Shown here: one piece after another, positions 22,250 through 31,353 of the stretch | Numbering within the stretch: the stretch's first letter is position 1 | How the letters are laid out: every line of letters starts with the position of its first letter | Assembly (NCBI RefSeq): GCF_003086295.3 | Contig: NC_092048.1 | Location: 88,082,626-88,146,625, forward strand | Length of the DNA: 64,000 nt | Source: Arachis hypogaea | Lineage: Eukaryota; Streptophyta; Magnoliopsida; Fabales; Fabaceae | Reading direction: 5' to 3' | Translations under genes and position numbers: made by a program | Notes under the pieces: model-generated | Told to the model about the DNA's origin: nothing | What the model saw: the letters and a program-made list of their open reading frames with translations, nothing else | Databases searched by the model: none

Positions 22250-23407
22250 TTAGTGACGGCGGCTACCACTTCCTCTAGAGTATCCAATAGAGGGCTTGAT
22301 ATCTTCAATGTCACACCCTTGTCTCTGTTGTTCTTCCCTCATAACTCTTTAATCTTCTCTAATTTTATTGAGGATGGTGGAATGCTCTTGATGCTCCATC
22401 CTCAACTGATTCATGTTAGAGCTTAATTCTCCCATAGAGGTATGCCATTGATCCCAACAGCTTTGAGGAGGAAATACATCCCTTGAGGCATCTCAGGAAT
22501 CTCATGTTGAGGCAGCTCCACATGCTCATGTTATTTCTTCAAGTGCCGGCTCTCTAGTATGCTCCATCCTTCTTTTAGTGATGGGCTTGTCTTCCTCAAT
22601 AAAGATGTCTCCTTCTATGACAATTCCAGTTGAATTGCATAGGTGACAAATAAGATGAGGGAAAGCTAACCTTGCTTGAGTGGAGGGCTTATCCGCCACT
22701 TTGTACAACTCCTGGGGTATCAACTCATGTACTTCTACCTCATTCCCAAGCATGATGCAATGGATCATGATGGCTCGGTCTATGGTCACTTCGGATCGGT
22801 TGCTAGTAGGGATAATAGAGCGTTGGATGAATTCCAACCATCCTCTAGCTATGGGCTTGACGTCAAGCCTTCTTAGTTGAATGGGCTTGCCTTGGGAATC
22901 CCTTTTCCACTGTGCTCCTTCCACACAGATGTCTGTGAGCACTTGATCCAGTCTCTAATCATGGTTGACTCTTCTAGTGTAAGGATATAGGTCTCCTTGC
23001 ATCAAAGGCAAGTTGAACGCCAACCTCACGCTTTCCGGACTGAAGTCCAAGATTCTTCTTCAGACCATGGTGCTCCAATTTTTGGGAATTGGGTTCACAC
23101 TAATGTCATGGTTTTTCGTGACCCATGCATTAGCAAAGAACTCTTGCACCATTAAGATTCCAACCTCTTGGATGGGATTGGTTAGGACTTCCCAACCTCA
23201 TCTCCGAATTTCATGTCGGATCTCCAGATACTCATTCTTCTTAAGCTTAAAAGGGACCTCAGGGATCACCTTCTTCTTTGCCACTACTTCATAGAAGTGG
23301 TCTTGGTGGGCTTTGGTGATGAATCTCTCCATCTTCCAAGATTGGGAGGTCACGGCTATGGTCTTTTCTTTCCTCTTTCTAGAGGGTTCTCCAACCTTGG
23401 GTGCCAT
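22250..23407 (-). pseudogene. Third ORF pseudogene of element E
   Basis: A minus-strand frame from MAPKVGEPSRKRKEK (ATG 23407) to TAA 22250-22252. It shows the same domains as the intact copies in G and J: ERFITKAHQDHFYEVV, PEVPFKLKKNEY, ICVEGAQWK, LKPIARG-type core VKPIARGWLEFIQRS and DRAIMIHCIMLGNEVEV. Stops lie at 23198-23200, near 23067, near 22945 and at 22526-22528, and the frame shifts in the C-terminal coiled-coil part. A TAAGTTTGGTGT-type word lies just upstream near 23446. Confidence 0.8.
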
Positions 23408-23866
23408 AAGTGGTAATAGAAAGCAAAAAGCAAGGCTTTTCCAACACCAAACTTAAATCTTTGCTCGTCCTTGAGCAAAAATAAACAAAAGAGAAGAATG
23501 GAGTAGAAGAAGAAGAAAATAGATGGAGACGGAGGGAGAAGGAGGGCTCGACCAAAGGGGTTTGAAAGTGTATGAAGTGTGTGTATGAAGGGTTAGTAAG
23601 AGGGGGTATTTATAGGGTTGGGGTAGGGTAGGGCTCCGTCATGGGAGGGTTAAATGGGAGGAAAATTTGATTTTGAAGTGGGTGGGGGTTGGTGGGAGTT
23701 ATGATGGTTTTGGGAAAGAGGTATGGATATGATTGGTTGAGGGTTTATAGAGAAGAGTGTGTGGGAAAGTGTGAAAAGAAGAGAGAAGAAGGTGGGATAG
23801 GTGAAGATGTTGTGGGACCCACTGGTCCTGAGAGGCTAGGGAATTCGAATTCCCTGCTCCCCTTAT
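23408..23866 (-). other. ORF3 leader region of element E
   Basis: Purine-rich on the plus strand (pyrimidine-rich in transcription sense) for about 350 bp before ORF3, matching the T/C-rich stretches upstream of ORF3 in C, G and J. No ORF is supported. Confidence 0.6.
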
Positions 23867-24172
23867 GGGTGTTGAACGCCCAGTTCATGCTCTATAGCTG
23901 GCGTTCAACGCCAGCTTCCTGCTCTATTTAGGGTGTTGAACGCCCAGGAGGGACCTCCTTCCTAGCGTTCAATGCCAGGTCTATCTTCTGCTAATTTGGG
24001 CGTTGAACGCCCAGCCTTTGCTCCATGGCTGGCGTTCAACGCTAGCTTGCTGGTCTTATTAGGCGTTGAATACCCAGCAGAGACACCCTGTGTGGCGTTC
24101 AACACTAGGTTAGCTGCTCTTGGTGGGCATTGAACGCCCACTCTGCCTTCCTTGTCTGGCGTTCAATGCCAG
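23867..24172. repeat. Ten-copy alternating GGGCGTTGAACGCCC / CTGGCGTTCAACGCCAG array
   Basis: Ten palindromes start at about 23867, 23898, 23931, 23962, 23998, 24029, 24061, 24092, 24124 and 24156. The two versions alternate strictly, and the spacing is 31-33 bp with one 36. It sits between the post-pol hairpin and ORF3. Confidence 0.9.
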
Positions 24173-24316
24173 CAAGACACTCTATCCAGAGTGTTCTGTT
24201 TTCATCTCTGAACCTTTCTGTCTTTGTTCTAACTACTGCACATGATCATGAACCTAAGGAAATAATTAAAGAAAATAAACTTAAGTAATTAAAAGAAATA
24301 AAAATAACTAAATAGG

Positions 24317-24334
24317 GCTGGGTTACCTCCCAAC
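24317..24334 (-). promoter_or_regulatory. Conserved post-pol hairpin, element E
   Basis: In transcription sense, GTTGGG-AGGTAA-CCCAGC, six pairs including one U-G wobble, 38 nt after the polyprotein stop and preceded by AAAGAAGCGCTT. The wobble is an intermediate between the C and G/J stems. Confidence 0.7.
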
Positions 24335-24372
24335 AAGCGCTTCTTTAACGTCATTAGCTTGACGGTTACTCC

Positions 24373-24613
24373 TTATGGAGATTGATATGGGCTCAGAATT
24401 TTGCCCCTTACAGTGTACTTGCTTTTTGTCTTCTCATGGATGTGCTCTACATATTCTAGAGACAGGATACGACTCACTGTATCTGGTATGACTGGCTTCT
24501 TGGTGAAGACAACTCTCATGCCAGGTGAGAGGCCTTCAGTGGGGACTTTCTTGTCCCTCCAGCCTTTAGGTACTTTCTTCTTAGTACATTTGTTCTCAGT
24601 GCTTGTTGATGGC
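24373..24613 (-). pseudogene. Extra C-terminal domain of element E polyprotein
   Basis: About 80 codons on the minus strand: a Lys-rich stretch (CTKKKVPKGWRDKKVPTEG), then PGMRVVFTKKP and SRILSLEYVEHIHEKT, ending in a stop at 24373-24375. It is in frame with the E gag-pro once S1 and one target duplication are ignored (the offset is divisible by three after accounting for 1664 bp). G and J lack it and end shortly after the protease instead. It may be a relic of the polyprotein C-terminus of an autonomous ancestor. I do not recognise a domain. Confidence 0.6.
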
Positions 24614-26272
24614 TGACAAAGAGAATTTATCGTTGATCTAGATTTCCACAAAATAGAATTCCGTCGTTGAAAGTATAGTCTAGACCAACAATTAATTCCC
24701 AAATCAAATTTTTAAATTCAATACAAAATAACCGAGATTGAGAGTACTTCAACCTCGGGTCGTTCTCCCTAGGACACAATTGGAAGTGTTTCTCTTTCGG
24801 TTGTAAGGAAAAGGGGGTTTTCAAGCAAGAAATGAAAGATTAAAAGAACTAAGAAATCAAAGAACTAAGAGATAATCAAAATTGGAATTAATGCAATTAA
24901 AAAGGAAGTGAGATCAAAACTAGTGAAAATGCTATAAATGCAATAAAAGAGCCTTGACTTGGGAATGAGGATCCTAGGAATCCTATCATCGCCATAACCA
25001 CAACTATGGTAATTATGATGAGTCAATCTCGCCTAGTCAACCCCAACCATCGAGGAGTAAGTCAAGCAAGCATAATTGACCTTAATCCATAAGTCCTAAC
25101 CAACTTACCAAACTAGTTGATAAAAGGCTAGCGTCAATGGAAACAAGAATCAACTAACTACCCAAGAATTACCACTAAATGTCAGACATTATGACTCTAG
25201 TATCCTAGGAACTCAAACCACAAGCCAAGGTGGGAAAATCTACTCAAAATCTAAGGTTGGAATTTTCACAAACACCTTGTGTGCATAAAAGTAAAACATG
25301 GGAAATTGCAAGGAAAAATAGAAAACTATAACCAACTATCAATAATATCAACAAGAGACAAGCAATCAAGCATAAAGAAGGCATGAAATAATAAATTCAT
25401 CAATCAAAACTTCAAGAACTCAAAATTGCATATATAAACAAAGGCTTGAACCAAAGGAAATGAAAATAAAGATAATGTAATTAAAGAGGAATTAAAGAGT
25501 ACTTACAATAAAGATGATCAAAATCCAAAATTAAGCTTGCTATAAAATGCTACATGAAAACTACATAAACCCTAGGAGAGCTCTCTACTCTACACTACTC
25601 CTACTCCTAATTAACTATGCTAAAAAATGTAAAAAGTAGCCTTCTACTCTAATGCCTTTATATGGCTTCAATCCCCCTTGATATAGCACTTCCCTTTCAG
25701 CATTGGAGCTTCCAAAAATGGGCCAAAGGCCCCCAAAATTGTGCAGCATGCGTTTCTTTAATGAAATCACGTGCAGGGACCTGTGCGGACGCACAGGTGT
25801 ATGCGTCCGCACACTCGGCTGTTTTGGTTCCTGTGCGTACGCACGGGTAGTTTTGCGCACGCACGCATGGAAATTTCCTCTTGTGTGTACGCACGCTGAC
25901 TTGTGCGCACGCACACTTGGCTGATGCGGTCTTGTGCATACGCACGCTTGCTTGTGCGCATGCACACCTTGCTGTATGTGCTTTTCCTTGTTTTTCTTCA
26001 TCTTTTCTCCCTTGTACATGCTTTCTTCCACTTTTGGCTATTCATTCTTACCTTTAAGGCCTGAAAACACTCAGCAAACATGTCATGGCATCAAATGGAA
26101 TAAAAGTAGAATTAAATTGCTCATTTTAAGCACAAAATTACATGTTTTCACATTTAGGATCAAATTAGGGATAAAACACAAAAGTATACTATTTTGGTGC
26201 TTAAGTGTGAGTTCATGTGCTAGAATCTATCCAATTTTGAGTCAAAATACATCATCAAATATGGACTCATCA
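24614..26272 (-). repeat. Solo LTR S1 inserted in element E
   Basis: A 1659-bp LTR, TGATGAGTCCATATTTGATG to CTCTTTGTCA in transcription sense, related to the LTRs of F. It is flanked by perfect 5-bp duplications ATGGC at 24609-24613 and 26273-26277. There is no internal region, so it is a solo LTR left by LTR-LTR recombination. It splits the E polyprotein frame. Confidence 0.9.
25783..25966. repeat. GTGCGTACGCAC palindrome array in solo LTR S1
   Basis: Eight 12-bp words start at 25783, 25801, 25833, 25853, 25883, 25903, 25934 and 25954. Spacing alternates about 20 and 31 bp (51-bp pair period). Same position in the LTR as the arrays of F. Confidence 0.85.
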
Positions 26273-28778
26273 ATGGCTGCCCAACACCAAATTTAGAATT
26301 GGTGTTTGGGGGCTTAATAAAGCTCTGCACTGAAAGAGATGGTTGGAACACTAAGTGTTGCACAGTTATCTCTCTTTTCTCAGAGGGAGAGATGGGGTGA
26401 GACATGTTGAACAAGATTTGATCCTTCCCTAGTTGTAAAATCAGTTCTCCCTTAGCTACATCAATGATAGTATTAGCAGTGGCTAGGAAAGGTCTTCCAA
26501 GGATGATGGATTCATCCTCATCTTCTCCAGTATCTAAGATTATGAAGTTTGCAGGGATGTAAAGGTCTTCAACCTTCACCAAGACATCCTCTACTAAGCC
26601 ATATACTTTCTTCATTGACTTGTCTGCCATCTCGAATGAGATATTTCCAGCCTGTACCTCAAAGATTCTCAACTTCTCCATTATAGAGAGTGGCATGAGG
26701 TTTATACTTGACTCTAGGTCACACAAAGCCTTCTCAAAGGTCATAGTGCCTATGGTGCAAGGAATTAGGAAGCATCTGGGATCCGAAAGCTTTTGAGGTA
26801 GCTTCTGCTAAACCAAAGCAAGCTTTGAGTTCTTTGGTAAGCACTGGAGGTTCTTCCTCCAAGGGTTTTATGCCAAATAGCTTAGCTTTAGCTTCATGAG
26901 GGCTCCTAGGTACCGAGCAACTTGCTCTTCCCTAGTGTCTTCATCCTCATCAGAGGATGAGTATTCATCAGAACTCATGCACTGCAGGAGTGCATACAAA
27001 GGAACGTTTATGGTATCTACATGAGCCTTGGCTTCCTTTAATTCTTGGATATAGACTTCCTTGGTGGGCATTGAACACTTAGTAGGAACCTCTTCATTGG
27101 CGTTCAATGCCTGCATTGCTGCCAATTTGGGCATTCAGTTCCAGCTTTGATGACATTGTGGGCATTGAACACCCAGTGAGATCCTCTTCACTGGCGTTCA
27201 ACGCCAAGCTTTTAGCCAGTTTGGGCGTTGAACACCCAGTAAGGTCTTCCTTACTGGCGTTCAACGCCAGCTTGTATGCTAGTTTGGGCGTTCAACGCCC
27301 AGTAAGGTCTTCCTTACTAGAGTTCAACGCCATTTTAGTCTCTCCAGATTCGGCCTCAGCCTCTATGGTGATGGCCTTACACTCTTCTCTTGGGTTTACT
27401 TCAGTGTTACTAGGAAGAGTATCAGAAGGAGTCTCAGGAATTTTCTTGCTTAGTTGACCAACTTGTACCTCCAAATTTCTGATGGAGGACTTTGTTTCAG
27501 TTATGAAACTATGGGTGGTCTTAAAGAGGTTGGAGACTATAGTGACTAAGTCAGAAAGGCTCTGCCTAGGAGTCTCCATATGTTCCTGAGAAGATGGGAA
27601 TGGTGGTCTGTTGTTGAACCTGTTTTTATTCCTTCCACCTTGACTATTATTGAAGCCTTGCTAAGGCTTCTGTTGATCCTTCCATGAAAGGTTAGGATGA
27701 TTCTTCCATAAGGGATTGTAGGTATTTCCATAGGGTTCTCCCATGTAATTCACCTCTTCCATGGTGGGTTGGTCATGAGCATAAGCTTCCACTTCATAAG
27801 AAGCTTCTTGAGTGCTACCAGCTGCAGCTTACATTCCAGTCAAATGCTGAGAGATCATATTGACATGTTGGGTCAATAGCTTATTCTGAGCCAATATGGC
27901 ACTCAGAGAGTTAACTTCAAGAACTCCTTTCTTCTGAGGGACCCCATTGTTCACAGGGTTTCTCCCAAATGTGTACATGAATTGGTTGTTTGCAACCATC
28001 TCAATGAGTTCTTTACATGTTCAGGCATTTTGTTTAGGTGGAGGGATCCACCAGCAGAACTGTCCAATGATATTTTGGACGTCTCAGACAAACCATCATA
28101 GAAGATTCCTAGGATAGACCATTCTGAGAGCATGTCAGGAGGACACCTCCTGATTAGTTGCTTGTATCTTTTCCAAGCTTCATAGATGGATTCATCCTCT
28201 TTTTGTCTGAAGATTTGAACTTCTACTCTGATTTTTCTCATTTTCTAAGGAGGAAAGAATTTGGCCAAGAAAGCATTGACTAACTTTTTCCAAGAGTCTA
28301 GGCTTTCTTTAGGTTGAGAATCCAACCATATCCTAGCTCTGTCTCTAACCGCAAAAGAAAAGAGCATAAGTCTGTAGACCTCAGGATCCACTCTATTGGT
28401 CTTAACAGTATTATAGATTTGCAAGAATTTTGACAGGAATTGATATGGATCTTTCAGTGGAAGTCCATGGAACTTGTAATTCTGTTGTAGAAGAGAGACT
28501 AACTGAGGCTTAAGCTCAAAGTTAGTTGCTCTAATAGCAGGTATAGAGATACTTCTTCCATAGAAATCAGAGGTTGGTATGGTGTAGTCACCAAGAACAT
28601 TTCTTGCATCTCCTCCATTATTAGCATTGTCTGCCATGTCTTCAGCTTCTTGTTCAAAATTTTCTGAGAGATTTCTTCTAGAGGGTTGTGCTTTAGCTTG
28701 TTGTAAATGCCTCCTCAGAGTCTTTTTAAGTTCAGGATCAGGCTTAAAGAGAGGTTCTTTATCTCTGTTCCTGGTCAT
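26273..28778 (-). pseudogene. gag-pro: gag-pro pseudogene of element E
   Basis: Starts at ATG 28778 (MTRNRDKEPLF) and shows FELKPQLVSLLQQN, NTVKTNRVDPEVYRLM, AFLAKFFPP and RCPPDMLSEW, with a TAG at 28245-28247, a frameshift near 28030 and further breaks. The middle contains NHPNLSWKDQ and a coiled-coil-like KSSIRNLEVQVGQLSKK, then a 21-residue repeat region (27066-27340). The protease part has CDLESSINLMPLSI, where the glycine of the DLG active-site motif is glutamate, and IILGRPFLATANTIID. There is no CCHC knuckle. Compared with the 775-codon copy in G it is extended by the repeats. Confidence 0.85.
27066..27340. repeat. 63-bp palindrome repeat inside gag-pro of E
   Basis: Palindromes GGGCGTTGAACACCC and TGGCGTTCAACGCCA alternate, with central TT at about 27071, 27103, 27134, 27165, 27197, 27228, 27260, 27291 and 27323. 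Spacing is 31/32 bp, giving a 63-bp unit, exactly 21 codons. The encoded unit resembles LALNASKEDLTGCSTPK. G and J have no such expansion here. Confidence 0.87.
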
Positions 28779-30203
28779 AAACAAGAAAAAGAAAACAAGA
28801 TAGAAAGAAAGGAAGCTTCTATCCTTGAATATAGAGGACTTCCAGTGAGATGTGAAGAAGAAAAGAAAAGAAGAATAAAAGAGAGGGTGAAGAAGAATTC
28901 GAATAAAGGGTAAGAAGAATTCAAAAGTTAGAGGTAAAAAGAGAAAATATTTTTGTTTTTATTTTTAGTTATTAATTAAATTTGAAAATAGAAGCATTAA
29001 TTAAAAATATTTGAAAATTGATTGATGAATTTCGAAAAAGAAGAGAGAGAAATAAAGGAAGGATTTTCGAAAATAGATGAGGGAGGAATTAGTAAGGAAG
29101 TTTTGAAAAAGAAGAAAGAGAAAACAACTAACTAATTAGAGAAGATTTGAAAACAAGATAAGATAGAAGATTAGAAAAAGATTTGATTTTAAAAATTTTT
29201 GAAAAAGTCAACAAGATAAGATAAGAATTGAAAAGATAAAAAAAAAGATTTCAAAATTGAAATTTAAAAGAAGATAAGATAGAAAAGGTTTTAAATTAAA
29301 AAGAAGATAAGTTAGGTAAGAAAGATAAGACGAGGAAGTTAAGAAAACATAAGTCTTAAATCAAAAAGATTTGAAATCAAAATATAAAAAGATAGTTTTT
29401 AATTTAAAAAGATTTGAAATTTAAAATTTAAAAGAAAGATAAGATAAGAAAGAATCAAATTAAAGGAAAAAATTAGAAAAGATTTTAAAAATATATGATT
29501 TTAAAATTTGAATCTTGACTTGACTAACAAGAAAACACCTAATTTAAAAATTTTGAAATTAAAGAGGCAAGATTTTCAAAATTTAAGAAAAGATAAAAAA
29601 AAAAAGATATTTTAATTTTTTTATTTTTGAAATTAATGAAGAAAGAGAAAAACAACAAAAAGACAACAAACTTAAAATTTTTAGATCTAAGACGCCTAGA
29701 ATTCGAAAATTGTAAAGATAAACACCTAAGGACACCAAACTTAAAAATTTTAAGATCAAAACAAGAAGAAAAACAAGAACACTTTGAAGATAAAAAAAAA
29801 ACACCAAGAACAAATTCGAAAAATTCAAGGCAAATAAAGAACATACAAAGGACACTAAACTTAAAAATTTTGAAAACTAAAGGCACCAATTTCGAAAATT
29901 TTTTTAAAAGAAAAGATTCAAGAAGACACCAAACTTAAAGATTGACACATGACTCCAACAAAAGACACTATTTTTGAAAATTTTTTAGAAAAAAAAGATT
30001 CAAGAAATTCGAAAAAGACTCAAACAAGAACAAGAACAAAGACTCAAAAAAAAGATCAAGATTAATAAAGAAAACAAAAGGATTTTGAAAAAATTTTATT
30101 TTTTTTCAAAAATAAGAAGAAAATAAAAGACTCAAACAAAAATTAAAGACAATACCTATTCTAAGCAACAAAATAATCTGTTGGTTGTCCAAACCCGAAC
30201 AAT
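28779..30203 (-). other. Untranslated leader of element E
   Basis: About 1.4 kb, A/G-rich on the plus strand, with several TAAGTTTGGTGT words in minus sense (near 29728, 29850, 29930). Small ORFs here look like composition artefacts. Confidence 0.65.
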
Positions 30204-30221
30204 CCCTGGCAACAGCACTAA
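30204..30221 (-). other. Decayed primer-binding site of element E
   Basis: Corresponds to the tRNA-Asp PBS with about four mismatches (TAGTGCTGTTGCCAGGGA in minus sense), at the right distance from the LTR. Confidence 0.7.
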
Positions 30222-30226
30222 AAACT

Positions 30227-31353
30227 TGGTGCGCAGAATTAAACTTCACACAACTGAACCAGTAAGTGCACTGGGTTGTCCAAGTAATACCTAAGTGAGT
30301 CAGGATTGATCCCACGAGGATTGACGGCTTGAATCAAGCTGTGGTTATCTTGTAGATCCTAGTCAGGCAGATAGAAAAGTTGTTTGTTTGTTTAAAGCGA
30401 AAAAAAATTAAAATAAAGATAACGTTACTCAGTTGATGGTGAATGCAATGATAAGAAGATGGTTAATGCTTTATAGATGCTTTGTTCTTCCGGATTAATC
30501 CAGTCTCACTGTCTACTCCAACTGTGAATGATTTTTTCTATGGTAGGCTATATGTGATCAACGCCTTTCTTGAGAGGTCGCTAATTCTCCTATAGGCTGA
30601 ACACTAGGGTTAGTGCACATCCAGTCTGAATGAGGGTAAAGCTCCTGCAGTTTATTCCCCTTGATGATCCTACTCAAAATGCCACAGACAAAGTTGAATC
30701 TTCTTGATCAAGGAATGTTGCGCCTTTGGTTCTAGCCTCTATCACAAAGACTCTAATCTCCCCATACCACGGCTGAACTGGTGTCTCGAGAAGTCCCCAA
30801 CAAAGTCGTGGATTAGCCGTCTAAGAGATATATAATCAAGCTAGTGGTTCATTGATATCCGATGAAAGACGCTCGTTGAACCCATGTAGAATAGAGATAA
30901 CCTTGTGCCGATTCAACTCATTCATAAGGTTGAAGAATGAAGATACATCTTAGAAAAGAGAATCAAACACGAATTGAGATAGAATAGTAATACTTTTATT
31001 AATCCATAAAACTCAGCAGAGCTCTTAACCTTAACCTAGGAGGTTTAGTGACTCACACTAATAGAAAAATACAATGAAAGGTTCAAATGGGTAAAGATGG
31101 TCGAAGATCCAAAAACAAGGGTGATCTTCTCCTTTAAATACTAATCTAATAACTAGGAATTATAAGAATAAGATAGGCTTAGGCTTGTAGTGCAAAAATC
31201 CATTTTCGGGGCCTACTTGGTGAGTGTTTGGGCTGAGTTTGAGTGGTCTCCACGTACTAGTAGGGCTCTAGGGCATTGAACGCTAGCTAGGGACACCTTT
31301 GTGGGCGTTGGACGTTGGGCACCTCTCTGTGGGCATTGGACGCCTGGACTGGG
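30227..31353 (-). repeat. 5' LTR of element E, 3' part
   Basis: Left portion of an LTR split by F. It ends in the palindrome region (GGGCGTTGGACG, GGGCATTGGACGCC) at about 31265-31350, where F inserted. The remainder is at 52210-52613. Confidence 0.83.

Larger units (their letters stand above)
21498..31353 (-). mobile_element. Element E: gag-pro + ORF3 non-autonomous element, main part
   Basis: Minus strand, right to left: LTR part, PBS, leader, gag-pro, extra C-terminal domain, hairpin, palindrome array, ORF3, 3' region. There is no RT, RNase H or integrase and no room for them, as in G and J. The 3' LTR is missing where D begins at 21497. Solo LTR S1 interrupts the polyprotein and F interrupts the 5' LTR, whose other part is 52210-52613. 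Coding parts are decayed, so E is older than G. Confidence 0.83.

Noticed and set aside
23867..24172. CRISPR array
   Set aside because: Regular spacing and palindromic repeats look superficially similar, but the repeats are about 15 bp in two alternating versions, the spacers are similar to each other, and the setting is a plant retrotransposon.
25615..26031. Long overlapping open frames rich in Cys, His, Arg and Thr on both strands
   Set aside because: They are translations of the GTGCGTACGCAC array in S1, which is stop-free in several frames. No coding signal beyond repeat composition.
29539..29938. Phe/Leu-rich or Lys-rich ORFs in the leader of E
   Set aside because: Low-complexity A/T-rich leader gives long hydrophobic frames on one strand and Lys-rich on the other. 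No start context or homolog seen.
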